Source: Pedobacter faecalis (GTDB lineage: Bacteria > Bacteroidota > Bacteroidia > Sphingobacteriales > Sphingobacteriaceae). From it: a stretch of DNA of 64,000 bases. How positions within the stretch are numbered: position 1 is the first letter of the stretch; each line of letters opens with the position of its first letter. Of this stretch, positions 25,680 through 35,045 are shown one piece after another. The position numbers were made by a program, and so were the translations under genes. The DNA is taken from positions 1-64,000 of the forward strand of contig NZ_JARXOW010000003.1 in NCBI RefSeq assembly GCF_030182585.1. Direction: 5' to 3'. Under the pieces are notes generated by a model. The model made no database searches. It was not told the origin of the DNA and was given only the letters and a program-made list of their open reading frames with translations.

Positions 25680-28352
25680 TCAAGCAATTAGTAACATTTC
25701 ATTAGCCAGGATTTTTCCCAATATCTCATGAGCAAATGTTGAGGGGTGATCATCGGTGCCACCTAAAGACTTGATAACTAGATTGGATTTCGGCGACGTG
25801 TTAATTTTAGACCATATATCAACAACAGGTATTTTCCACTGTGTAGACAAAGCCTGAAATGCTGCTATGCCCTGCGTGTAGTTATATGAACTACCAATTA
25901 ACAGCAACATTCTTGCATTAGGATTAAGAGAATACATCTTGTCCATTAGGAATAACAGCGCTCCTAAAAAAGTGGTCCGGTGTGCAGAAAACGGTGAGGC
26001 GTCATTGTATTGCCATGTGTTTTTATTGAAAGCATTCCAGTCCGTTAAATCGAAGTTTGCATTATTAGGCACCACATCAAAAACCCAAAGATCAGCATCA
26101 GCATTGCCAGGGGTGAATACATTTTCCCATGTTCTGTAATACGTGTTGCTACTACCGCCGGGAACATAAGGTGTTACTGGAGCAGCCGAGATAGTTATTC
26201 CGTTGTCCAAATATTCTTGTTTAGATAAAACGGTCGATCCGTTTGGCCTTGGAGCCAGACCGCCAGAACCATTATCTACTGCGTGTATAGCCAGCCCAGG
26301 CACCGACGCATTAACAAGGGTAAAACCTAGTTTATTTGCGGCCTCAAGCGCATAGCTTTTCGTTGCATTAGCTCCAAAAGGCACGGAAGTCCCAAGCCAA
26401 ACTATTTTTTTTCCAAGGAAATGATTTTGTGATTTTTCTAGGGTAACATCAGCTTGTAGTTCAGATAGATTCGGTAGCTCATAACTTACTCGTTCTAACT
26501 TTGCATAGACCGAAGAGCTGTTGTTTACCAATGCTACATATTTTGTTCCTGCGGGAATCGTAAGCACTTGTCTTGTATAAGCAGTGTTTGTGCTCGTGCC
26601 TCTATTTTGATAGCCCAAGTATGTCATACCGGAATCGAAGTATACTGCCAGCGCGGTGCCTGTTCCAACGATTCTTGTTGCGGTTGCCAGTAACTGATCG
26701 GTTATCCCAGAAATATCAAACACCTTTGTTAAATAGCCAGAAAAAGGAGTCCAATTTCCCGGGGTATAATTATAGAAGCCTGGTTCCGATGCAGCCGCCC
26801 CTGATATTTCCGTGTATACGGCAGTCTTTAGGTTTGTAACGTCCGCTTGCAGACCGCCCACGTTTGTCTCCAGTACTGTAACTCTGGAACTTGTGTCAGG
26901 AGCAACATAAATAGGTGCAATAGCAATATTTGAAGGTAGCCCGCTATTGATTATAACACCGGTTTCATCGCTTAAAGCGTAATCAAACCATATTTTTGCA
27001 AACATGCCGGCATAACCTGTTACTGAGTTTAATGAAATTTCTGCATAACCGGCCGATAACTCTGAGCTGGTGAAAAGTTTACTTACTTGTTGCCCGGCCG
27101 TAGTGTTCCTCAGTTCTATGTAATTTAGCAAGCTCGGTGTTGCGGTGTAGTTTTTGGTAAAAACCCTGATCACCCATACATCAGATTGCCTTGTCTTATC
27201 GGATACTTCAATTCTGACATTCTTAATCATTTTAGTAGCCGCTATTTCCAAATTGGTAAATGCTATCTGTCTGTTAAGAACATACGGTGCGGCACCTGCT
27301 GAAACGTAACTAATTTTCGTCTGAACTGAGCCATCTGAGGTGGGTTTAAAGATGATATTTTTAGCGTTTGGATTACTTGAGGAAATAAGCAATTCATTTG
27401 TTGCGCCAGCCAGTGACAAGTCAAACCAAATACGGATAAATTGTCTTGCAAATCCGGCAAAGCTATTAATGCTAATTTCACAATAACCAGCAGCAACTTC
27501 AGCGCTACTAAGGCTTTTGTTTACGTTTTGCCCTATGGTAATATTCCTGAATTCTATATAGTTGGTTAAGCTGCCTATTGTGCCCTTCACAAAAGCATTT
27601 ATGACAAATTTATCGTTGCTGTGAGCCTCATCATAGTAAGACACTCGAATGTCTTTGATGATCTTAAGAACGGCAGATTCTCCTGCGGTGAAATTTGATT
27701 CTTGGCTTAAAAGGTATCCCCGACTTAGGCTCATTTTTACAACCAAGCCATTGTTGCTATAATCCGGACCTGGCCACCAATACTCAACAATAGGGTGGTT
27801 CTCGCCCTCAGTAATCCCCACAACTTTTCCTTCCCGTTTATTTTTGCCAGTTCCGTCTACCTCATTAGGGATAGCCGAACGGGCGGCATCCAACGAAACG
27901 TACGGTCCGAAGTATCCAGTAGGTATCTCGCTTTTAGTAACATAAGCCGCAAGCCCCGGCAGCGGCTTCACCTCCTTAACCCAAACCTCCCCTTTCTTAG
28001 CGAATTGGACAAACCCACCCTCAATGTCATCGGTTGTCACAACAATTCCCCCGTACTCTGGATACGTTCCCGCATCAAACACATTGGCCAGTGTCACGTT
28101 AGGCGGCGGAGCAACACCGATCTGAGCGGTAACCTGTCCAGCTTCAAGCGCATCAATGGCTGCCTGTACCGCGTCATTGTCCAGTACAAACGGCAACGTG
28201 TTCCATGGTGTGACGCCTGTACCTATCTTGAACTTTATCGGGTTCGTACCTAATACCACCCCGATTTCGCCCTCTTTAAGTATCTCATTGAGTGCTTCCC
28301 ATTCAGCGGCCGTCCGCCTTCGCATTAACATTCTACCGTACTCAGTTGCCAT
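25680..28352 (-). CDS. Tail protein with MTD-like N-domain and SGNH esterase
   Basis: This 890-residue protein begins with a segment resembling the major tropism determinant N-terminal domain (WEALNEILKEGEIGV, KIGTGVTPWNTLPF). Two similar beta domains lie in tandem (about 230-340 and 365-470; both contain NYIE and AGY-EIS-NS). The C-terminal 220 residues look like an SGNH hydrolase: G-T-S in WLGTSVPFG and a final DDHPSTFAHE with the Asp-x-x-His pair. It is probably a receptor-binding protein that trims acyl groups from surface polysaccharide. The enzyme role is inference from motifs. Confidence 0.75.
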   Translation of the reverse strand: MATEYGRMLMRRRTAAEWEALNEILKEGEIGVVLGTNPIKFKIGTGVTPWNTLPFVLDNDAVQAAIDALEAGQVTAQIGVAPPPNVTLANVFDAGTYPEYGGIVVTTDDIEGGFVQFAKKGEVWVKEVKPLPGLAAYVTKSEIPTGYFGPYVSLDAARSAIPNEVDGTGKNKREGKVVGITEGENHPIVEYWWPGPDYSNNGLVVKMSLSRGYLLSQESNFTAGESAVLKIIKDIRVSYYDEAHSNDKFVINAFVKGTIGSLTNYIEFRNITIGQNVNKSLSSAEVAAGYCEISINSFAGFARQFIRIWFDLSLAGATNELLISSSNPNAKNIIFKPTSDGSVQTKISYVSAGAAPYVLNRQIAFTNLEIAATKMIKNVRIEVSDKTRQSDVWVIRVFTKNYTATPSLLNYIELRNTTAGQQVSKLFTSSELSAGYAEISLNSVTGYAGMFAKIWFDYALSDETGVIINSGLPSNIAIAPIYVAPDTSSRVTVLETNVGGLQADVTNLKTAVYTEISGAAASEPGFYNYTPGNWTPFSGYLTKVFDISGITDQLLATATRIVGTGTALAVYFDSGMTYLGYQNRGTSTNTAYTRQVLTIPAGTKYVALVNNSSSVYAKLERVSYELPNLSELQADVTLEKSQNHFLGKKIVWLGTSVPFGANATKSYALEAANKLGFTLVNASVPGLAIHAVDNGSGGLAPRPNGSTVLSKQEYLDNGITISAAPVTPYVPGGSSNTYYRTWENVFTPGNADADLWVFDVVPNNANFDLTDWNAFNKNTWQYNDASPFSAHRTTFLGALLFLMDKMYSLNPNARMLLLIGSSYNYTQGIAAFQALSTQWKIPVVDIWSKINTSPKSNLVIKSLGGTDDHPSTFAHEILGKILANEMLLIA

Positions 28353-28386
28353 TTATCCTCCTTGCACCCAACTGTGCATTGTATAT

Positions 28387-28839
28387 TTAATCCCCATTTC
28401 CATCAAGTATGATCTCCGTCTCCGGCTGAAACTCCTCGTAGCACTGGATCAGCTTCAAATCAAACATCACCCCATGACCGCTTGCCGTAGTATACCAACT
28501 CATACCGCTAGCGCCTGTATACCTCACGCGGTACGTCTTGTTAGTGCTATACACGTACAGCGATTTGCTGCCAGTGCCCGACACCAACGCCCCAAGCAAG
28601 GCGTCCTTACTCGCCACCACATCAGCCACCGTCGCCCCGGTTATCGCCACACTCAACACGACCTCCCTGTCCTGAAATACCGCAGGCCTGTTGAGGTAAG
28701 TCCGCCCCGAAACTTCCGGGTAATCCGAATACTCAATTGGCTTAACAAGGTCAGGCTCTTCAAACATCTTCAGCCCGTCACGTATAACGGCTGCATATGC
28801 TGTGAAAAAATCCTGACCTTCTAATGTTGCTTGCTGCAT
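28387..28839 (-). CDS. Distal tail-like protein
   Basis: I use the ATG at 28839 (protein starts MQQATLEGQDFF, 150 residues). The longer frame to 28893 needs a TTG start and would lie inside late promoter 2. The protein has beta-rich sequence with VVLSVAITGATVADVVASKDAL and YVYSTNKTYRVRYTG, fitting a distal tail or tail-associated protein upstream of the hub. It is the first gene of the tail-tip operon. Confidence 0.6.
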   Translation of the reverse strand: MQQATLEGQDFFTAYAAVIRDGLKMFEEPDLVKPIEYSDYPEVSGRTYLNRPAVFQDREVVLSVAITGATVADVVASKDALLGALVSGTGSKSLYVYSTNKTYRVRYTGASGMSWYTTASGHGVMFDLKLIQCYEEFQPETEIILDGNGD

Positions 28840-28877
28840 AACTTTTGCTGTCCCTTCGCGCGTTGCGTGGGTTACTT

Positions 28878-28939
28878 CAAATTTACCTATCAACCATGCG
28901 CTGATCGGAGGTTCGAGTTTACGTGCGGCATTTGGTAAA
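28878..28939 (-). promoter_or_regulatory. Phage late promoter 2 (tail tip)
   Basis: TTTAC-N12-GTAAA (918-939) lies exactly 32 bp from TAAATTTG (878-885 on the minus strand). The intervening segment contains GCGC. It implies a transcript starting near 28,873, which decides the ATG at 28839 for the first gene. Confidence 0.75.
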
Positions 28940-28995
28940 GTGGTGGCGTCAGTCTTGCACTGATTATTAGAATTTTAGAATATTGTAGATTTTCA

Positions 28996-29003
28996 TATTT
29001 TTG
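28996..29003 (+). promoter_or_regulatory. -7 box of the plus-strand membrane-protein gene
   Basis: TATTTTTG is a perfect TAnnTTTG 28 bp before the ATG at 29032. The leader is A/C rich with repeated CCAAA units. Confidence 0.6.
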
Positions 29004-29031
29004 CCAAACCAACAAACCAACCAAACATTAA

Positions 29032-29631
29032 ATGAATGCTTTCACAGAGTGGTGGGCTAACTACGATACTACTGCCTTTTTTGGCGACATAGTAACCGGT
29101 CTTGTAGCCTCTTTAATTTTCCTTTTTGGACTATATTTATTAAAGCCCGGTATAAGAATTTGCGATAAGATCGCATTCCAGTATGATAGTAATGCAGAAC
29201 TAGAAAAGAGGCGTCACTATTCCTTTAAGATTGTAAACCGGTCTCTTTTCTTCAAGGTATACGATATCCAAATAAGAGCGTGGACTTCAAAGGTGGAACC
29301 ATCCATTAATGCTGACGATGTTTCCTTCAAGTCAATAGCTTTGGTTAAAGACTACCAGTGGGTTCTTTACCGAATGTTTATAGGCCACTTGTTTCAGGAT
29401 ATCAGGCTAGGCGAAAAACGCCTTGAAAAAAGAACTGACTATGCTGCTCAGTTTTCAACCTATGACGATTTAGCAAAATTAATAGATGCGGGACATTACG
29501 TAACCGTAGAGGTAATTGCAAAGCACTCCTTGACGGGCTTCACCAGAGTAAGAGCTAAGAGATACAAACATAAGAACGATTTAACCGAAGGCACGTTCCA
29601 CAGTGGTAACTCATGCAAAATCAAGGTATAA
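29032..29631 (+). CDS. Membrane-anchored cargo protein
   Basis: This 199-residue protein has one membrane helix (about 18-40) and a soluble basic domain (45-199) with no family I recognise. It lies against the direction of the tail genes, with its own promoter and a terminator. That makes it a moron (lysogenic cargo gene). Membrane morons often alter phage adsorption or DNA entry; here this is only inference. Confidence 0.7.
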   Translation: MNAFTEWWANYDTTAFFGDIVTGLVASLIFLFGLYLLKPGIRICDKIAFQYDSNAELEKRRHYSFKIVNRSLFFKVYDIQIRAWTSKVEPSINADDVSFKSIALVKDYQWVLYRMFIGHLFQDIRLGEKRLEKRTDYAAQFSTYDDLAKLIDAGHYVTVEVIAKHSLTGFTRVRAKRYKHKNDLTEGTFHSGNSCKIKV

Positions 29632-29784
29632 AACTTTTTTTACGATTAGATGTTGATTATACCAAACACTTGTACTAACTTTATTTCAACTAATAAAACC
29701 AACTCAATGATGGACATTATAGTTAAATAAGAAAGAGGCTTATAAAAGCCGCTTCTTACAGACTAACCAAACACAACGATCCAA

Positions 29785-29835
29785 AAAAAAATTATTAACC
29801 TGCCCCACACCTAACAATGTGGGGCATTAATTTTA
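29785..29835. terminator. Bidirectional terminator between cargo gene and tape measure
   Basis: TGCCCCACA (801-809) pairs perfectly with TGTGGGGCA (818-826). The plus side continues TTAATTTT and the minus side continues into a long T run (opposite the A8 near 29783-29791). It ends the head-tail operon and the convergent cargo gene. Bases 29632-29784 hold no gene I can see. Confidence 0.85.
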
Positions 29836-32800
29836 GATCGGCCCATACCCATTCCCATTCAGCGCCTTGGCGTTTTCATCCATCTTCCTGTCAATACTGA
29901 TCAAAGCTGCTTCAACCCGTTCTAGGCGGTCGGTGTTGTTTGCTGTGCGGAGGGTGTTGGCTTCTATCTTGACCAAGGCATCTAACTTGCGTAGGGATAC
30001 ATCATATACCTTCCCGAATGAATCAGCCATTCGCTTAACTTCGGCGTTTGTCTGTACCAAACTGATTTGCATGCCACCCAAACGCCCGGCCAACAGATCC
30101 GCCTGATCGGTAGTGATGGTAGAAACACGGGCCGATAGGGTACCGTTGTTGCTGGTGCCTTCGGTGTCAGGGGCCACGCTGTTGATGTACTCCAGACGTT
30201 TCTTGCCGTATTCATCAGCATCTTTGTAAATGTTCCTCAACAAAGCATCTTCCTCAGAGGTGATCTTTCCGTCCATCAGCGCCTCATCCAGCTTTTTATA
30301 GTAGTCTTGGAGGTACTTTTCTGTGATATCCCCCTCTAATGCCTTCAGAAGTCCCCGGCGCAATGATTTGGTTAAGAACTCCTCTGCTGAGCCTATCCCG
30401 TCTGTAAGGTTGGTGATGAACTCATCTACAATGGTGCCGAGGCTGGCGCCAACTCGTTCAGCACGCAAGTTGTTCGCAAGTTCCTGCGCCATCTTGTTAG
30501 CTTCAATCAGGTTTGTGACTATTGTTGCGGTCGAGGAGTCAAGTTTCCCCTCATCGAGTAGCTGCTGCAGCTCTGCCAAGTCAGTAGGCAAGCCAAATTT
30601 CCCACTTGCCTGAATATCTGCTATGAGACTTTTGTAAAGGAAGTCAACCTTGCCTGTTTCGTTAAATTTCTGTATCTGCTCATCGAGGTTTTTATCACCT
30701 GTTAATTGCAGCCTCCCTTTCAACTGCTCGGTATACTTGGCTTCATTCTCTCTGGCCTTTGCCAGCGCTTCCCCATACTTCAATATCCGTTCTGTACCAT
30801 AAACATCATCCAGCAGTTCAACCTGACGCTGCAACGCTTTATTTAACGCCTCGGTTTGCTTGTTTTGAAGATCACGGGCATATGCTGCCTGCTCCTCCCT
30901 CTTAGCGGACCTGTCAAACAGTTTGAAGATGCTTGAGAATATTGACACTCCGGCGCCCACGATGCCAAGTCCTGCGGTAAGCTGTCCAAGTCCAGTGGTC
31001 GCAGACTTGAAGTCGTCCATTCCTTTTTGAATATTGCCGACCTGACCAACGACATTCGAGACTGTCGATAATACTTGCGCAAAGGCGCTGTCTACATTGC
31101 CAACAGAAGAGACTACCTGATCAATCATATTAGCCAGATCAATGAGTTCTTCTCCAGCTTCCTTGGTTCCGCGTATGATAGCCTTTTTAGTCTTGTCAAA
31201 AAGTTCCTCAGTTTCCTTGGCTACCTTTTCCGATACCGTGCCAGCAGACCTGTCGTTTGCAAGAACAGTACGCGCGTTTTCAAGAACTGCCAGGGCCTCT
31301 TTTCGAGACATTGCCTCAATACCTTCCAGCAGCTTTTCATACTCGTCGAGTTTTTTACTATTGGCATCAACTAAATCCTGCAACTCCTTATCATACGCCT
31401 GCTTCCGTACTGCAAGATTCCTTGGATCGTTAGCAAGCAATGCAGCATCAGCCTCAAACCTCTTACGGGCATCCTCCATCTGCTGACCAAAGTCCCGGTA
31501 GTCCTTCAACAGTTGCTTATAATGATCCTCCGCTTCCTTCTCATCACGCTTCCGCTTATCTTGCTCGCGTTTAAATAAAATAGCGTCCTCTTCCTGTTGG
31601 GCGTCTGCCTTAAGTATGCCGTACACTTCAGACTTGCTTACATTTTTGCCATTGATCTTAATGGAAGCCCCTGTATTTTTCGGATCCTTATAAAAGGCGT
31701 CTACCTCACGTTTTATCTGGGCATACTTATCCTTTACAGCTTGAATTTCCGCATCGTCAGTTTCAAGTGTTTTTCGGAAAGAAGCATTATGCAGTTCAGT
31801 CAATCGTTTACTTAAGGTTTCGGCCTCAGTTAGTCTTGTAGCAGTCGCTTTGTTCGACCGTTCAGTTATCTCAGCACCTTTTTGCTGTTGATCGAATATA
31901 TTCTTGGTCAGAGCAAGGTTGCGCTCATTAAGTATGGCCCGGTCGCTGGCTGCATCAGTGATCTTTTTGTCGCTTTCCGCCAACTTGTTATTCAGATCAG
32001 CAAGACGAAGTAAAAACTCGTTCTCCTGAGAAGACACTCCGGTGGCTCCAATTTGAGAAAATCCCCTTTTCCGGGCTTCAGCGTATTGAGCTTGTGTCTT
32101 TGCTATTTCCCTTCGGATGGTTTCGTTTGTTACTCGCTCCTCTGCGATAATCTGCTCATCGGCCAGTTGCCTTGATGCATTTTCAGCAATCTTTTGCTCT
32201 GAAGCGCGCGCCCTTGCAGTTGCAATAATTGATTTGGTCAAGTTGTCATAAGCAACTCCAACCTTGCCAAGCTGAATTTGCTCATCGCTGAAATTCTTGA
32301 ATGTCTTTGGGTACAGGTTTTGCAGGTCCTTAACTGCCCTTGTACGCTGTTCGGTTGATAGCTTCACGTTCTGAGCGGTCGCGTATAATACTTTCAACCT
32401 GGTAATCTCCGTTTGAGCGTTTTGCGCGCCCAACGTGTTCACATCTTCCAGGGCTTTCTTTGCCAGCTTTATCTTGTCAACCCGCTCTTTGAAGAAATCC
32501 AGTTGCCTGATATAATTTACGATTGGGTCGATAGCGAATGCCAGTAGTCCGGCGATGCCGACACCGGGCAGAATATTGGCAATAAACTTAAGCCCCGACC
32601 ACGCCTTACCAAGGGCACCGCCGTAGTTGCCGACGTTTCGCTGTGCCCGTAGCGTATCCTTTTCAAGTTGAAGTACTTGCTGGTTTACACCGACGACAAT
32701 ACCTTTCAATCGCTGGCCGGCAGCAGAGTTTCTTTCCGAAGCAGACAACTGATCATATGCCTTTGTAAGCCGTATTAAAGCCGCACGGCGTTGCTCCAGA

Positions 32801-33399
32801 GAACCCTTCGCATTCAACATCTCCCGGGCATTGTTCTTCATTTCAGCCGTAGCCTGGGACTGTATATACTTTTCCTCAATGAGCGCCTGCTGGAGCTGTT
32901 TTTTGGTAAGTACAGTTCGTTTCTGTACCCGATCATTCTCAACAGTAGCCCGTCCTGCAGCAGTAGCGCTATTTGCAACCGCTTGTTGTGCCCGGTCCTG
33001 TTCATTTAACACATCGGTTACCGCCTTGCTTCCATTTAGGGTTTTGTTATACGCATCAACCTCGGCTTGGGAATTGGAAATGACTGTTTTTCGACCACCT
33101 GCTTCCTTTTTAAGTTGTGCTTGTTGCCGAAGTTCTGCTGTCCGCTCCTTTTCAGCCAGATTAAGCTCAGCTATTTTTCTGTTCGCTTCTGCGCGCAGTT
33201 TGTTCTGTTCAAGTATCTCAAGACGTTCACGCTTAAGTGCGTCCATTGTTGCCAAATGAGCGGCCCTGCTGCTATCACGGTCTTTAGCGTTACTGGCTGG
33301 ACTTATCTTGGCCTCTGCCAGCATCTTCTCAAATTCCTTCAGGTCACGTTTGGCCTGGGTGAAATCAACCTTGGCTCTAAAATCTAATAATTCTGACAT
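29833..33399 (-). CDS. Tail tape measure protein
   Basis: This is a 1188-residue coiled-coil protein, the longest tail gene, placed right after the tail chaperones. Most of residues 1-260 and 300-750 are charged helical repeats. Hydrophobic stretches (FIANILPGVGIAGLLAFAID near 275, LGQLTAGLGIVGAGVSIF near 795) are usual for proteins that insert into the host membrane during DNA entry. At roughly 1.5 angstrom per residue it suggests a tail of about 170-180 nm; this is an estimate from the usual rule. Confidence 0.9.
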   Translation of the reverse strand: MSELLDFRAKVDFTQAKRDLKEFEKMLAEAKISPASNAKDRDSSRAAHLATMDALKRERLEILEQNKLRAEANRKIAELNLAEKERTAELRQQAQLKKEAGGRKTVISNSQAEVDAYNKTLNGSKAVTDVLNEQDRAQQAVANSATAAGRATVENDRVQKRTVLTKKQLQQALIEEKYIQSQATAEMKNNAREMLNAKGSLEQRRAALIRLTKAYDQLSASERNSAAGQRLKGIVVGVNQQVLQLEKDTLRAQRNVGNYGGALGKAWSGLKFIANILPGVGIAGLLAFAIDPIVNYIRQLDFFKERVDKIKLAKKALEDVNTLGAQNAQTEITRLKVLYATAQNVKLSTEQRTRAVKDLQNLYPKTFKNFSDEQIQLGKVGVAYDNLTKSIIATARARASEQKIAENASRQLADEQIIAEERVTNETIRREIAKTQAQYAEARKRGFSQIGATGVSSQENEFLLRLADLNNKLAESDKKITDAASDRAILNERNLALTKNIFDQQQKGAEITERSNKATATRLTEAETLSKRLTELHNASFRKTLETDDAEIQAVKDKYAQIKREVDAFYKDPKNTGASIKINGKNVSKSEVYGILKADAQQEEDAILFKREQDKRKRDEKEAEDHYKQLLKDYRDFGQQMEDARKRFEADAALLANDPRNLAVRKQAYDKELQDLVDANSKKLDEYEKLLEGIEAMSRKEALAVLENARTVLANDRSAGTVSEKVAKETEELFDKTKKAIIRGTKEAGEELIDLANMIDQVVSSVGNVDSAFAQVLSTVSNVVGQVGNIQKGMDDFKSATTGLGQLTAGLGIVGAGVSIFSSIFKLFDRSAKREEQAAYARDLQNKQTEALNKALQRQVELLDDVYGTERILKYGEALAKARENEAKYTEQLKGRLQLTGDKNLDEQIQKFNETGKVDFLYKSLIADIQASGKFGLPTDLAELQQLLDEGKLDSSTATIVTNLIEANKMAQELANNLRAERVGASLGTIVDEFITNLTDGIGSAEEFLTKSLRRGLLKALEGDITEKYLQDYYKKLDEALMDGKITSEEDALLRNIYKDADEYGKKRLEYINSVAPDTEGTSNNGTLSARVSTITTDQADLLAGRLGGMQISLVQTNAEVKRMADSFGKVYDVSLRKLDALVKIEANTLRTANNTDRLERVEAALISIDRKMDENAKALNGNGYGPI

Positions 33400-33402
33400 G
33401 GC

Positions 33403-33687
33403 TTAAAAAATATCGTCTGAATCCTTTGTTTCTATTTTCTCTTTGTCTGGTTTGTCTTTGATGCTTGTATCAGGGATGCTGGCCAGATACAGCATGTAAT
33501 TATCCCAGGTCATGTTTAGTACTACATCGGGTGTCCAGCCCCCGGCGTATTTGCATAATGAAAGGATGCTAGCATGTGGGAGGCTATTTCTTACTCCGTC
33601 CCGTCCGTTGGACTCGTCTTCGGTTTCAGTATCTTCACTGTCCCTTTCATTAAGACGATAGAATTCGTAAAAGACTGCATGCCGTAA
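33403..33687 (-). CDS. Minus-one-frame extension of tail chaperone (gpGT-like)
   Basis: In the -1 frame relative to the chaperone gene, translation is open from 33687 to the stop at 33403-33405, 4 bp before the tape measure ATG. The first part overlaps the end of the chaperone gene; the unique part contains LSLCKYAGGWTPDVVLNMTW and an acidic lysine-rich tail. It has no good start of its own. This is the standard layout for a G/GT tail chaperone pair made by -1 frameshifting before the tape measure gene. The slip site is not certain; the overlap (33594-33687) has a TCTTTTA stretch but no ideal XXXYYYZ heptamer. Confidence 0.7.
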   Translation of the reverse strand, partial: LRHAVFYEFYRLNERDSEDTETEDESNGRDGVRNSLPHASILSLCKYAGGWTPDVVLNMTWDNYMLYLASIPDTSIKDKPDKEKIETKDSDDIF

Positions 33688-34142
33688 TTATCGAATACGG
33701 CCCTAAGTGCTGTATACAAATCCTCTCCAAAAACATTCTCTTCAATGAATGCGATCAATTCCGGATCCGGCTCTTTTCCATCGTTCTGAATGGCTGTGGC
33801 AACAATTTCCACGATTAACGGCTGATTGGCATTCACAAACCTGAAATTGCCTGATAGTTCCTCTTCAAGCTCTGCTGTTTTGACAAGTTTGTCGGACAGC
33901 GCTGCCACCCTGTATTGAGTGCTAACCCTGGCAGGCCAAATCTCAAGTTTACGCACCATATCTTGCTCGGACGGCGGTATCTCAATTGTCCGCGGCCTTC
34001 TGCCAATTAGCCGCTCCCACCATTTCTGAGGCAACACCTCAACTGTGGGTGCAGGTGACTTACTCAACCTAACTTGTAACGTGTGGACTTTATACCTATT
34101 GAGGGTTTGAGTCACCAGATCAAATATTTTGCTTTCTTCCAT
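33591..34142 (-). CDS. Tail assembly chaperone (gpG-like)
   Basis: This 183-residue protein sits between the tail-tube region and tape measure. It has no membrane segment or signal. Such chaperones coat the tape measure during tail polymerisation. A -1 frame that is open across its 3' end gives a longer product ending at 33403. Function is inferred from position and the overlapping frame. Confidence 0.7.
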   Translation of the reverse strand: MEESKIFDLVTQTLNRYKVHTLQVRLSKSPAPTVEVLPQKWWERLIGRRPRTIEIPPSEQDMVRKLEIWPARVSTQYRVAALSDKLVKTAELEEELSGNFRFVNANQPLIVEIVATAIQNDGKEPDPELIAFIEENVFGEDLYTALRAVFDNYGMQSFTNSIVLMKGTVKILKPKTSPTDGTE

Positions 34143-34207
34143 CTTTACGATAAAGCCCCGTACCCATTTTTGAGCCGGGGCTTTCTTTAATAGTTCTACA
34201 ACCCTTG

Positions 34208-34429
34208 TTACTTATCCTTTGCCGGGGTTTCTGTCGCATTGGCTGGCTTTTTGGCCTTTGCCTTCGGATCTTGTATCACCGCATCCTCAGGAAGCAGCTT
34301 TAAAAACCCGGTCCCCTCCGGCCCGTGCCGCTGTGCCAGCGCATTTGAAACCTCACCTTTCCATCCGGCGGCATAGTACGAACTTGTAGCTTCTACAAGA
34401 AAATCGCTAACTACTTCGACCTTTACCAT
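34208..34429 (-). CDS. Small tail-region protein
   Basis: This 73-residue protein begins VKVEVVSDFLVEATSSYY and ends in a lysine/alanine-rich tail. It starts 2 bp after the tube-protein gene. It is probably a tail-module accessory; no family is recognised. Confidence 0.55.
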   Translation of the reverse strand: MVKVEVVSDFLVEATSSYYAAGWKGEVSNALAQRHGPEGTGFLKLLPEDAVIQDPKAKAKKPANATETPAKDK

Positions 34430-34431
34430 GA

Positions 34432-35001
34432 TTAGTCTTCGCTAGAATCAATTGCAGCACCAGCCTCAGTAACCCATTTCTTTATCGAAATAGCGTCCAG
34501 GTTGCCGGTTGTAGTTTTGAAAGTCCCAATTATAGCACTGAGCAAAAGTTGCTGAACTGAGGTCTTTGACCCGCCGCCTGGAGTTGTATAAGTCACTTCA
34601 GTGTTAGGAAAAACTACAATTTGCTTTCTATTGTCCTTCGCCGACCTGGTAGTCAAACGGATAGCAAGATTTGCAACCTTACGTTTGGCTAATTCAATAA
34701 TTTCCGTAGTCTCAGCAGTATAGACAATGTTGTCCAACATCTGAAGAATCTCTGGTTTTTGCTGCAATACACCCACCGTTAACACATTTGGCTCTCCGTC
34801 CTCATAAAAAGTCAATACCACACCGTCTTTATCCTCAGCGCCTAATGTTGTCCTTGTGTCTAGGTTCTTCGTGTATTGAGGAGGGTTATCTTTTGCAATG
34901 TATTCTAGCTTTGTCCACACTGCGGAAGATGCGCCAGCCTGTGTGAAAAACGCAGGAGCGATCTCAACGCTTTCAGTTCCTGCTACAAAAAATGTTGCCA
35001 T
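34432..35001 (-). CDS. Major tail tube protein
   Basis: This 189-residue beta-rich protein lies directly before the chaperone region, where siphophages encode the tube subunit. Segments such as TFYEDGEPNVLTVGV and a C-terminal AISIKKWVTEAG fit tube folds. It should be the most abundant tail protein. The call is by position and composition. Confidence 0.7.
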   Translation of the reverse strand: MATFFVAGTESVEIAPAFFTQAGASSAVWTKLEYIAKDNPPQYTKNLDTRTTLGAEDKDGVVLTFYEDGEPNVLTVGVLQQKPEILQMLDNIVYTAETTEIIELAKRKVANLAIRLTTRSAKDNRKQIVVFPNTEVTYTTPGGGSKTSVQQLLLSAIIGTFKTTTGNLDAISIKKWVTEAGAAIDSSED

Positions 35002-35045
35002 AATATTAATTTTTAGTGCCTACTAGCCAAGGGCGTTTGGCGATT

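Noticed and set aside
25680..28352. Diversity-generating retroelement linked to the MTD-like domain
   Set aside because: No reverse transcriptase or template repeat is visible nearby.
28840..28893. Longer N-terminus of the distal tail gene using a TTG start
   Set aside because: Late promoter 2 occupies 28878-28939, so the transcript starts too late for the TTG; the ATG at 28839 fits.
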